Below, one piece after another: positions 1 to 6,383 of a stretch of 11,309 bases of DNA; positions within the stretch are counted from its first letter, which is position 1, and each line of letters opens with the position of its first letter. Origin of the DNA: DATKPC01 sp035524275 (lineage in GTDB: Bacteria; Pseudomonadota; Gammaproteobacteria; Burkholderiales; Burkholderiaceae_F). The DNA is taken from positions 1-11,309 of the forward strand of contig DATKPC010000112.1 in the NCBI GenBank assembly GCA_035524275.1. Direction: 5' to 3'. The notes beneath the pieces were generated by a model, which saw nothing but the letters and a program-made list of their open reading frames with translations, did not search any database and was not told where the DNA came from. A program made the position numbers and the translations under genes.

Positions 1-1083
1 CGACCCGACGACGAGTCGCTGCCGCCTGGCGCTGCGAATGCCGTCGCGGCAGCGCCCGCGGTGCCGGAATCGGCCGTGGCGGCACGCCGGCCGGCGGCCG
101 GTCCCGGCGCAGGCGTCGCGATCGCGATCCTCGTGGCCGCCATCGTCGCGCTGGGCGTTGCGCTGGTTCGCCAGGGCGACCGTCTCGGCGGCGAGATCGC
201 CGCGTTGCGCGCGCAGCTTGCGCATGCGCCGGATGCGGCCGCCGCCGCGGCCGAGCCCGCGGGCGCCTCGGAGGCGCCGCGCGACCGCGTCGATGCGCTC
301 GCGCAGCGGCTCGCCGACCTCGAGGCGCGCAGCCCGGCGGCGCCGGCCGCGGCCGAGGCGCAGGGGCTGCACGACGAGGGCGTGACGCTCGAGGTCGAGC
401 GACTGGTCACGCTGGCCAGCCAGGAATTGCAGATCACGGGCTCGGTGCCGACCGCGCTGGCCGCGCTGCAGGCCGCCGATGCGCGGCTGGCGCGGGTCAG
501 CCGCCCGCAGGCCGTCGAGTTGCGGCGCGCGATCGCGCGCGACATCGAGAAGTTGCGCGCGGCACCGGTCGTCGACGTGACCGGGATGGCGATCCGCCTG
601 GACCAGCTCCAGCAGGCCGTCGACGGCTGGCCGCTGATGGCGGATCCGGCGCAGCGCCCGGCGCCGGAGGCGCCGCGCGCCGCGGCCGCGCACCCGGCGG
701 CGGGACCGCCGGCCACGTTCGGTGCGCAACTGCGCGCATGGCTGGCGGCGGAGTTCGGCGACCTGATCCGGATCCGCGAGGTCACGGCGCCCGAGGGGCT
801 GCTCGTGGACGCGCAGCAGCAGGCGCTCGTGCGCGACCGGCTGCGGCTGCGGCTGCTCGGCGCGCGGTTCGCGCTGATCGCCCGCGACGACCGCCTGTTC
901 CGCGCCGACCTCGGCGAAGCGGCCACGCTGCTCACGCGCTACTTCGACGTACGGCACGCCGGCGTGGCCGCCGCGCAGGCGCAGATCAAGGTCCTCGCGG
1001 CGACGCCTGTCGTCGTCGAAGCGCCGACGATCAACGACAGCGTCGGCGCGCTGCGGGCGCTGCGCTCCTCCGGGTCGCGATGA
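1..1083 (+). CDS. hemX: HemX, haem-biosynthesis-associated membrane protein (5' end outside window)
   Basis: HemX is an inner-membrane protein of the haem operon. It is often labelled uroporphyrinogen-III C-methyltransferase, but the family has no demonstrated methyltransferase site and its exact role is unsettled. Counting from the GTG at base 61, there is an Ala/Pro-rich cytoplasmic N-terminus, one membrane segment at about residues 17-36, a probable coiled coil at about 37-92, then the conserved HemX core from about 105 to 325. The core holds the typical stretch EVERLVTLASQELQ and a later VDVTGMAIRLDQL. The reading frame stays open to base 1 and no Shine-Dalgarno sequence precedes the GTG, so the true start is probably upstream; it could also be a HemD-HemX fusion. 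The stop overlaps the hemY start (ATGA), which indicates translational coupling. The family call is firm; the start is unknown. Confidence 0.88.
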   Translation, partial: RPDDESLPPGAANAVAAAPAVPESAVAARRPAAGPGAGVAIAILVAAIVALGVALVRQGDRLGGEIAALRAQLAHAPDAAAAAAEPAGASEAPRDRVDALAQRLADLEARSPAAPAAAEAQGLHDEGVTLEVERLVTLASQELQITGSVPTALAALQAADARLARVSRPQAVELRRAIARDIEKLRAAPVVDVTGMAIRLDQLQQAVDGWPLMADPAQRPAPEAPRAAAAHPAAGPPATFGAQLRAWLAAEFGDLIRIREVTAPEGLLVDAQQQALVRDRLRLRLLGARFALIARDDRLFRADLGEAATLLTRYFDVRHAGVAAAQAQIKVLAATPVVVEAPTINDSVGALRALRSSGSR

Positions 1084-2339
1084 CGAGCCTGGTCCGGACG
1101 CTCGTCGTCGCGGCGCTGGCGGTCGTGGCGGCGTTGATCGCGCAGGTCAACGAAGGACGCGTCGTCTTCTTCCTGCCGCCGTGGCGGATCGACGTGTCGT
1201 TCAACCTGTTCATCGTGCTCGCGGGGGTCCTCGCCTACGCGATCTACCTGGGCGGCCGGCTGCTGCAGAAGTTCGCGGATTTCCCCGGCCGTGTCCGCGC
1301 CTATCGCCAGCGCCGCGAGGAGTCCGGCGCGCAGCGCGCGCTGCGCGATTCGCTTCGCGCCCTCTTCGAGGGACGGTTCGCGCGCGCCGAGCGCTCGGCG
1401 CGCGTCGCGCTCGAGGTCCCCGGGATGGCCGGCCTCGCGGCGATGCTCGGCGCGCGCGCCGCGCACCGCCTGCAGCAGTTCCCGCGCCGCGACGACTGGC
1501 TGCGGCGCGCGGACGAGGAGGCCGACGTCGCCGTCGCCCGCCTCGTCGCCGGCGCCGAGATGTGGATCGAAAGCCGCGACAACGAGCGCGCCCTGGAGGC
1601 GATCGATCGGCTGCAGGGCAGCGGGGCGCGCCATATCCACGCGATGCGGATCGCGATGACGGCGCGGCTGCAGGCGGGCCAGAACGAGGAAGTCATCCGC
1701 AGCGTGCGGGCGCTCGAGAAGCATCGTGCGATCCACGCGGCGGCCGCGTTGCGCTTCAAGCGCGCCGCCTACGTCGGCCTGCTTGCCGCGCGCCGCGGCG
1801 ACGGCATGCTGGTCGAGTCCGCGTGGCGCGATATCCCGGAGGAGGATCGGCGCGACCCGGTCCTGGCGCTCGAGGCCGCGCGGTTGCTGAACGCGGCCGG
1901 TCGGGCGTCCACCGCGGCCGCCGCCCTCGAGGCGGCCCTCGAGGAGCACTGGGACGGACGGCTGCTCGACGAATACGGGGCCACGCCGGCGGCCGCGCGA
2001 TCGCAGCTCGAACGTGCCGAGGCTTGGCTGGCGCGCCATCCGGGCGACCCGGCGCTGCTGCGCTGCCTCGGGACGATCTGCCTGCGCAGCCAGCTGTGGG
2101 GCAAGGCCCGCAGTTACCTGGAGGAAAGCCTGCGGCAGGATCCGGATTCGCCGGCGACGCGACTGGTCGCGGCACGACTGTTCGAGGCGCTCGGCGACGA
2201 GCCGACCGCGGCGCATCACTTCCGCGTTGCCGCGGTGAATGCGGCCGGAGGCCCCGCGCATCGCGAGGCGGGGGTGGCGCTCGATCCGGTCGCCGCGGCG
2301 AACGGTCTGCGCCCGACGCTGCGCGGCCGCGCCCTGTAG
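1080..2339 (+). CDS. hemY: HemY, TPR-containing haem biosynthesis protein
   Basis: HemY of the proteobacterial type is an inner-membrane TPR protein needed for normal late haem synthesis, where it is thought to organise the pathway enzymes. It is unrelated to the Bacillus protoporphyrinogen oxidase of the same name. The 419-residue product has two membrane segments (about 5-22 and 42-58) joined by the family's short loop with NEGRVVFFLPPWRIDVS. A basic stretch follows (about 70-82), then an all-helical region with TPR-like repeats, clearest at about 323-385 (LWGKARSYLEESLRQDP and the following helix pair). Length fits the family, which is usually near 400 residues. The ATG was chosen because it gives the complete first membrane segment and overlaps the hemX stop by 4 bases; there is no good separate ribosome site, as expected for coupled translation. 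Confidence 0.92.
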   Translation: MTSLVRTLVVAALAVVAALIAQVNEGRVVFFLPPWRIDVSFNLFIVLAGVLAYAIYLGGRLLQKFADFPGRVRAYRQRREESGAQRALRDSLRALFEGRFARAERSARVALEVPGMAGLAAMLGARAAHRLQQFPRRDDWLRRADEEADVAVARLVAGAEMWIESRDNERALEAIDRLQGSGARHIHAMRIAMTARLQAGQNEEVIRSVRALEKHRAIHAAAALRFKRAAYVGLLAARRGDGMLVESAWRDIPEEDRRDPVLALEAARLLNAAGRASTAAAALEAALEEHWDGRLLDEYGATPAAARSQLERAEAWLARHPGDPALLRCLGTICLRSQLWGKARSYLEESLRQDPDSPATRLVAARLFEALGDEPTAAHHFRVAAVNAAGGPAHREAGVALDPVAAANGLRPTLRGRAL

Positions 2340-2347
2340 CGGCCGCG
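2322..2347 (+). terminator. GC-rich perfect inverted repeat across the hemY stop codon, candidate hairpin terminator
   Basis: A perfect 9-bp inverted repeat (CGCGGCCGC and GCGGCCGCG) with an 8-base loop brackets the hemY stop codon. Each arm contains the palindrome GCGGCCGC. The hairpin would be very stable, but no U-run follows it, so it is not a canonical intrinsic terminator. Its place between hemY and the candidate ppa promoter suits a partial terminator, a processing site or an mRNA 3'-end stabiliser. The repeat is plain in the sequence; the function is inferred. Confidence 0.4.
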
Positions 2348-2352
2348 GCGAA

Positions 2353-2358
2353 TATACT
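2353..2358 (+). promoter_or_regulatory. Candidate sigma70 -10 element for ppa
   Basis: TATACT matches the -10 consensus TATAAT at five of six bases and lies in the only AT-rich patch between hemY and ppa, 36 bases before the ppa start codon. A start site near 2365 would give a leader of about 30 bases. I see no convincing -35 box at 16-18 bases upstream, so the call rests on the -10 and its position. It would let ppa be expressed separately from the haem genes. Confidence 0.4.
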
Positions 2359-2394
2359 GCGGCGCAATACCAAATTCTCGCGGAGCGGCTGGCC

Positions 2395-2943
2395 ATGGGT
2401 CTGGAACGCGTGCCTTCGGGCCGGAACCTTCCGAACGATTTCAACGTCGTGATCGAAATCCCGATGAACGCGGATCCGATCAAGTACGAGGTCGACAAGG
2501 AGTCCGGCGCGCTCTTCGTCGACCGGTTCATCGGCACCGCGATGCATTACCCGTGCAACTACGGCTACATCCCGCATACGCTGTCGGACGACGGCGATCC
2601 GGTCGACGTCCTGGTGATCACGCCTTTCGCGCTGCAGCCGGGCGTCGTCGTGCGCTGCCGCCCGCTGGGCATGCTGCGCATGGAGGACGAGGCGGGCAAC
2701 GACGCGAAGCTGCTGGCCGTGCCGATCGACAAGATCCTGCCCTGGTACCGCCATTGGCAGACCGCCCAGGACATCGCGCCGGAACGCCTCTCGCAGATCC
2801 AGCACTTCTTCGAGCACTACAAGGACCTGGAGAAGGGCAAGTGGGTGAAGATCCTCGGCTGGACCGGGCCGGACGAGGCGCGCGCCGAGATCCTCGAGGG
2901 CATCCGCAACTACCAGGCGGCGGCCGAGAAACCGAACTTCTGA
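2395..2943 (+). CDS. ppa: Inorganic pyrophosphatase (family I, soluble)
   Basis: This cytoplasmic enzyme hydrolyses pyrophosphate to two phosphates with Mg2+, pulling forward nucleotide-, NAD- and aminoacyl-tRNA-forming reactions. The 182-residue length matches bacterial family I enzymes (about 175). The signature DGDPVD is at residues 66-71. Other expected active-site residues are visible: E21, K30 and E32 in EIPMNADPIKYEVD, R44, Y56 in HYPCNYGYIPH, D98 and D103 in MEDEAGNDAK, and Y142/K143. The ATG was chosen because it gives the usual N-terminus and has GGAG about 9 bases upstream; the frame is open further 5' but only through hemY-overlapping sequence. It has its own candidate -10 element and converges on the FemAB-like gene 28 bases downstream. 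Nothing about it is unusual. Confidence 0.97.
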   Translation: MGLERVPSGRNLPNDFNVVIEIPMNADPIKYEVDKESGALFVDRFIGTAMHYPCNYGYIPHTLSDDGDPVDVLVITPFALQPGVVVRCRPLGMLRMEDEAGNDAKLLAVPIDKILPWYRHWQTAQDIAPERLSQIQHFFEHYKDLEKGKWVKILGWTGPDEARAEILEGIRNYQAAAEKPNF

Positions 2944-2947
2944 GACG

Positions 2948-2967
2948 CCGGCGGCATGGAGCGCCGG
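2948..2967. terminator. Small GC hairpin between convergent ppa and FemAB-like genes, weak terminator candidate
   Basis: CCGGCG and CGCCGG form a 6-bp inverted repeat with an 8-base loop, centred in the 28-base gap between two convergent stop codons. A symmetrical hairpin there could stop transcription from either side. There is no U-run in either direction, and 6-bp GC repeats are common by chance in DNA of this composition, so support is positional only. Confidence 0.25.
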
Positions 2968-2971
2968 GGTC

Positions 2972-4126
2972 CTACTCCCGCTCCTTCAGCGCCCGGTGCT
3001 CCGCCAGTTCGTCGATCGCGCTCTCGACCGATGCCCGCTCCCGCGCGATGAACCGTCGCACGGCCGCATGCAGTTCCGGGTCGCGCAGCCAGTGCGCCGA
3101 CCACGTCTCGATCGGATCGAGGCCGCGCGCGAGCTTGTGGACACCTTGGGCGCCGCCCTCGAAGCGATCCAGCCCGCGTTCGATCGCGAACTCGATCAGC
3201 TGGTAGTAGCAGCACTCGAAGTGCAGGCACGGGACCTGCTCGAGGCTGCCCCAGTAGCGGCCGTAGACGACGCCGCGGGCTTCGTCGAAGACCGCGAGGG
3301 CGCTCGCGATCGGACGCCCCTCGCGACGGGCGACGACAAGCAGCAGGTTCTGCGGCATCGAACCGGCCAGCGCCAGGAAGAAGTCCAGGTTCAGGTACGG
3401 CGACGAGGCGTGCGCGTCGTAGGTCGCCTCGTAGCAGCGCTGGAAGAAGCGCCAGTCGGCCTCCGAGATGCCGGTGCCGACGCGGCGTTCGAGCGTGACG
3501 CCGGCCTCGGCCACCTTGCGGCGCTCGGCGCGGATCTTCTTGCGCTTCGGCTGCGCGAGGGCGGCAAGGAAGTCGTCGAACGTCGCGTAGCCGCGGTTCT
3601 GCCAGTGGAACTGCATGCTCGCACGCACCAGGAGACCGTGTCCGGCGAGCAGGTCGACCTCGGGACGCGGCGCCAGGAGCACGTGCAGCGACGACAGCTG
3701 CTGCGCGTGCGCGAACTCGACGAGCGCGCGGGCCGCGGCGGCCCGCGCCGGCTCGTCGGCGGCGAGCAGCCGCGTGCCGGACACCGGCGAGAACGGCACC
3801 GCCACCAGGAGCTTCGGGTAGTAGCGCAGCCCGAGCTGCCGGTAGGCGTCCGCCCACGCCCAGTCGAACACGTATTCGCCATACGAATGCGACTTGGCGT
3901 ACAGGGGCACCGCCGCGGCGAGGTGCTCCCCTTGCCACAGGGTCAGGATCCGAGGCTGCCATCCGGTGCGGGCCGTCGCGCAGCCGCTCGCGTGCAGCGC
4001 GCTCAGGAAGGCGTGCGAGACGAAGGGATTCGCATTGCCGTCGGCCTGCAGCAGGCGGTCCCATGCCGCGGCATCGACCTTGCGCGGGTCCTCGACGATG
4101 CTCGTGCGATAATCGATGCGAGTCAT
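2972..4126 (-). CDS. FemAB-like / GNAT-fold protein (PF04339, former DUF482 type)
   Basis: The 384-residue product matches the FemAB-like family, relatives of the Fem aminoacyl transferases and the GNAT acyltransferase fold. The substrate of this branch is not established. Family hallmarks visible are NPFVSHAFLSAL at 33-44, the aromatic-rich SYGEYVFDWAWADAYRQLG at 81-99, PKRKKIRAERRKV at 193-205, a DAHASSPYLNLDFF segment at 237-250, GRYWGS at 289-294, HFECCYYQLIEFAI at 302-315 and the near-C-terminal FEGGAQGVHKLARG at 322-335. No signal peptide or membrane segment is evident, so it is probably cytoplasmic. The ATG chosen gives the usual family N-terminus; the frame is open for 80 more codons, but that extension runs into the nadE start and looks unlike protein. 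The ribosome site is weak. It is transcribed alone, divergent from nadE and convergent with ppa. Confidence 0.85.
   Translation of the reverse strand: MTRIDYRTSIVEDPRKVDAAAWDRLLQADGNANPFVSHAFLSALHASGCATARTGWQPRILTLWQGEHLAAAVPLYAKSHSYGEYVFDWAWADAYRQLGLRYYPKLLVAVPFSPVSGTRLLAADEPARAAAARALVEFAHAQQLSSLHVLLAPRPEVDLLAGHGLLVRASMQFHWQNRGYATFDDFLAALAQPKRKKIRAERRKVAEAGVTLERRVGTGISEADWRFFQRCYEATYDAHASSPYLNLDFFLALAGSMPQNLLLVVARREGRPIASALAVFDEARGVVYGRYWGSLEQVPCLHFECCYYQLIEFAIERGLDRFEGGAQGVHKLARGLDPIETWSAHWLRDPELHAAVRRFIARERASVESAIDELAEHRALKERE
4105..4113 (+). promoter_or_regulatory. Possible extended -10 promoter element reading toward nadE
   Basis: TGCGATAAT fits the extended -10 form TGnTATAAT (GATAAT differs from the consensus at the first base). 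It lies inside the 5' end of the FemAB-like gene, on the opposite strand. A transcript from here would begin near 4120 and give nadE a leader of about 170 bases. There is no clear -35 box at normal spacing, but extended -10 promoters do not always need one. It is the best promoter-like match I see before nadE, though still weak. Confidence 0.25.
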
Positions 4127-4289
4127 GCGTGCTTTCGTGGCTCCGGTTCGCGCCCAGGCGTCGTGACCCGAAGCGGCGGCCAGGCGACGTGGCAGGACAA
4201 CGCAGCAGGCCGTCCTGGCTTGTCGTCCCGAACTTTCGCCCCGACCATCCGCCCCGTTCGACACTCGCACGTCACCGGCATTCGCAACG
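4127..4289. other. Divergent intergenic region between FemAB-like gene and nadE
   Basis: This 163-base GC-rich region separates two divergent start codons, so it should hold regulatory signals for both. I see no strong -35/-10 pair in either direction and no strong Shine-Dalgarno before either gene. The only structure noted is a 6-bp inverted repeat, CAGGAC at 4193-4198 and GTCCTG at 4212-4217. No small ORF in it looks like protein. Confidence 0.5.
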
Positions 4290-5927
4290 ATGGCCTCCCA
4301 CGTACGCGTCGCGCTGGCCCAGCTCAACTGCACGGTCGGTGATTTCGAGGGCAACAGCCGCCGCATCCTCGACGCGGCGCGCCGCGCGGCCTCGCTCGGC
4401 GCCGGGATCCTGCTGACGCCCGAGCTCTCGCTGTCCGGCTATCCGCCGGAGGACCTGCTGCTGCGCCGTTCATTCTACGAGGCGACGGACCGCGCGCTGT
4501 CGCTGCTCGCCGGCCAGCTGCTGCAATTCCCGGACCTGCGCGTCGTCGTCGGCCACCCGCTGGCGCGGGAAGGGCGCCACTTCAATGCGGCCTCGCTGCT
4601 GCACGGCGGCGTCGTCGCCGGCGTCTACTGCAAGCACGACCTGCCGAACTACGACGTCTTCGACGAGCGGCGCTACTTCACGCCGGACAACCGGCCCTTC
4701 GTGTTCGAGGTCGCCGGCACGCGCTTCGGCATCAACCTGTGCGAGGACACCTGGTTCAGCTACGCACCGGAATGCGCGCGCGCGGCCGGGGCGCAGGTGC
4801 TGCTCGTGCCGAACGGCTCGCCCTATCACCTCGGCAAGCAGGCGCAGCGGCTCGACGTGATGCGCGCGAACGTCTCGCGGTTCGGCCTCGCGATCGCCTA
4901 TGCCAACCTGGTCGGCGGCCAGGACGAACTCGTCTTCGACGGCGCCTCGTTCGCGCTGCGGCCCGACGGCAGCCTGGCGGCCATGGCGCCGCAGTTCGTC
5001 GAGACCGTTCTCGCGGTCGACTTCGTCGACGGTGTGCCGCAGGAGGCCGCGTGTCGCGACCCGGGAACGCTCGAGGAGCAGGCGTACGGCGCCCTGGTTC
5101 TCGGCTTGCGCGACTACGTCGACAAGAACGGCTTCCCGGGCGCGATCCTCGGCCTGAGCGGCGGCATCGATTCGGCGCTGACGCTCGCGCTGGCGGTCGA
5201 TGCGCTGGGCGCCGCGCGCGTGCGCGCCGTCATGATGCCGTCGCCGTACACGGCCGCGATGAGTCTCGAGGACTCGCGCGCCTTGGTCGGCGCGCTCGGC
5301 GTCCGCTACGACGAGTGGCCGATCACGCCGGCATTCCAGGCGCTGCTCGCGACACTGGCGGCGGAATTCCGCGGGCTGGCGTGGGATGCGACGGAAGAAA
5401 ACATCCAGGCGCGGGTTCGCGGCACGCTGTTGATGGCGTTGTCGAACAAGAGCGGATCGATCGTCCTGACGACGGGCAACAAGAGCGAGATGGCGGTCGG
5501 CTTCTGCACGTTGTACGGCGACATGGCCGGCGGCTTCGCGGTCATCAAGGACATCCGCAAGACGCTGGTCTACGCGCTGGCGCGCTACCGCAACGGCATC
5601 GCCCACGTGATCCCGGAGCGGATCCTGACCCGCGCGCCGAGCGCCGAGCTGCGTCCCGACCAGACCGACCAGGACTCGTTGCCGCCCTACGAGGTCCTGG
5701 ATGCGATCATCGAGCGGTACATGGAGCAGGGCGCCAGCGTCCCGGAAATGGTGGCTGCGGGGCTTCCGGAGGACGACGTGCGCCGCGTGCTGCGCCTGAT
5801 CCGCCTGAACGAGTACAAGCGCCGCCAGGCGCCGGTCGGCATCCGCATCACGCATCGCGGCTTCGGTCGCGACTGGCGCTATCCGATCACGAACCGTTTC
5901 CGCGAGGAGGCGGTCGGCGGCAACTGA
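4290..5927 (+). CDS. nadE: Glutamine-dependent NAD+ synthetase
   Basis: This enzyme carries out the last step of NAD+ synthesis, amidating deamido-NAD+ with ATP and ammonia drawn from glutamine, and releasing AMP, pyrophosphate and glutamate. The 545-residue protein has two domains. The N-terminal nitrilase-type glutaminase (about 4-250) has its triad at E45 (TPELSLSGYPPEDL), K115 (YCKHDLPNYDVFDE) and C151 (NLCEDTW). The C-terminal synthetase (about 265-540) has the PP-loop SGGIDS at 290-295, TTGNKSE at 394-400 and the family's IRLNEYKRRQAP near 504-515. Both catalytic halves look intact, and the length fits this two-domain class rather than the ammonia-only form of about 270 residues. The ATG gives the conserved VALAQLNCTVGD start of the nitrilase domain, although its ribosome site is poor. 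glnB follows after 65 bases on the same strand. Confidence 0.97.
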   Translation: MASHVRVALAQLNCTVGDFEGNSRRILDAARRAASLGAGILLTPELSLSGYPPEDLLLRRSFYEATDRALSLLAGQLLQFPDLRVVVGHPLAREGRHFNAASLLHGGVVAGVYCKHDLPNYDVFDERRYFTPDNRPFVFEVAGTRFGINLCEDTWFSYAPECARAAGAQVLLVPNGSPYHLGKQAQRLDVMRANVSRFGLAIAYANLVGGQDELVFDGASFALRPDGSLAAMAPQFVETVLAVDFVDGVPQEAACRDPGTLEEQAYGALVLGLRDYVDKNGFPGAILGLSGGIDSALTLALAVDALGAARVRAVMMPSPYTAAMSLEDSRALVGALGVRYDEWPITPAFQALLATLAAEFRGLAWDATEENIQARVRGTLLMALSNKSGSIVLTTGNKSEMAVGFCTLYGDMAGGFAVIKDIRKTLVYALARYRNGIAHVIPERILTRAPSAELRPDQTDQDSLPPYEVLDAIIERYMEQGASVPEMVAAGLPEDDVRRVLRLIRLNEYKRRQAPVGIRITHRGFGRDWRYPITNRFREEAVGGN

Positions 5928-5946
5928 TCCGGTCGCGATGCCGCCG
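5915..5946 (+). repeat. Perfect 8-bp inverted repeat across the nadE stop codon
   Basis: CGGCGGCA at 5915-5922 and TGCCGCCG at 5939-5946 are exact reverse complements, separated by 16 bases that include the nadE stop. A hairpin here could be a partial terminator or an mRNA-stabilising structure between nadE and glnB. No U-run follows. The repeat itself is certain; a role is not shown. Confidence 0.35.
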
Positions 5947-5980
5947 CGGAGAACGGCCGGGACGCAGGAACGAGGGACGA

Positions 5981-5986
5981 GGAGGG
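5981..5986 (+). promoter_or_regulatory. Strong ribosome binding site that fixes the glnB TTG start
   Basis: GGAGGG, within a purine-rich run, lies 6 bases before the TTG at 5993. This near-ideal Shine-Dalgarno sequence and spacing support TTG as the start codon, in agreement with the conserved PII N-terminus that begins there. Confidence 0.75.
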
Positions 5987-5992
5987 CCTGAA

Positions 5993-6331
5993 TTGAAACA
6001 CATCACCGCCATCATCAAGCCATTCAAGCTCGACGAGGTGCGCGAGGCGTTGGCCGAGGTCGGCGTCAATGGCCTGACCGTGGCCGACGTGAAGGGCTTC
6101 GGGCGCCAGAAGGGGCACACCGAACTCTATCGCGGCGCCGAGTATGCGGTCGATTTCCTCCCCAAGATCAAGGTCGAGGCCGTGGTCCCCGATGCCCTGG
6201 TCGATCGCGCCATGGACGCGATCGTGCGTGCCGCGCGCACCGGCAAGATCGGCGATGGCAAGATCTTCGTGCGGTCGGTCGAGCAGGTCCTGCGCATCCG
6301 GACCGGTGAAACCGGCGAGAGCGCGATCTAG
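5993..6331 (+). CDS. glnB: Nitrogen regulatory protein PII (GlnB type)
   Basis: PII is a small trimeric cytoplasmic sensor that binds ATP/ADP and 2-oxoglutarate. When glutamine is low it is uridylylated by GlnD, and it controls targets such as glutamine synthetase adenylylation, NtrB and AmtB. The 112-residue length is exactly that of E. coli GlnB. The N-terminus KHITAIIKPFKLDEVREAL is typical. The T-loop (about 37-55) reads FGRQKGHTELYRGAEY with the uridylylation site at Y51, the B-loop TGKIGDGKIFV lies at 83-93, and RIRTGE closes the C-terminus. The start is TTG with a strong ribosome site. I favour GlnB over GlnK because of residues such as HTELYRGAEY and VEAVVPD and because nadE, not amtB, is the neighbour, but the paralogues are very similar. 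It is probably cotranscribed with nadE. I see no sigma54 -24/-12 site in the 65 bases upstream. Confidence 0.93.
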   Translation: MKHITAIIKPFKLDEVREALAEVGVNGLTVADVKGFGRQKGHTELYRGAEYAVDFLPKIKVEAVVPDALVDRAMDAIVRAARTGKIGDGKIFVRSVEQVLRIRTGETGESAI

Positions 6332-6383
6332 CCCGCTTCCGAAAACGTCGCGCCGTGGTTTTTCAACAGCCTGCCGGGCCTGT

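Noticed and set aside
939..2537. Long open frame of 532 codons on the minus strand opposite hemX, hemY and ppa
   Set aside because: It lies antisense to three well-supported genes, is Arg/Ala-rich with no recognisable motif, and such frames are expected in very GC-rich DNA.
2996..4342. Open frame of 448 codons on the plus strand opposite the FemAB-like gene
   Set aside because: It shadows a conserved gene, has no family motif, and runs over the nadE start in another frame.
4127..4366. 80-codon N-terminal extension of the FemAB-like protein
   Set aside because: It would overlap the start of nadE, has no family similarity that I recognise, and the shorter start gives the normal N-terminus.
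4470..5855. Open frame of 461 codons on the minus strand opposite nadE
   Set aside because: NadE shows both catalytic domains in full; the antisense product is Arg/Asp/His-rich with no recognisable domain.
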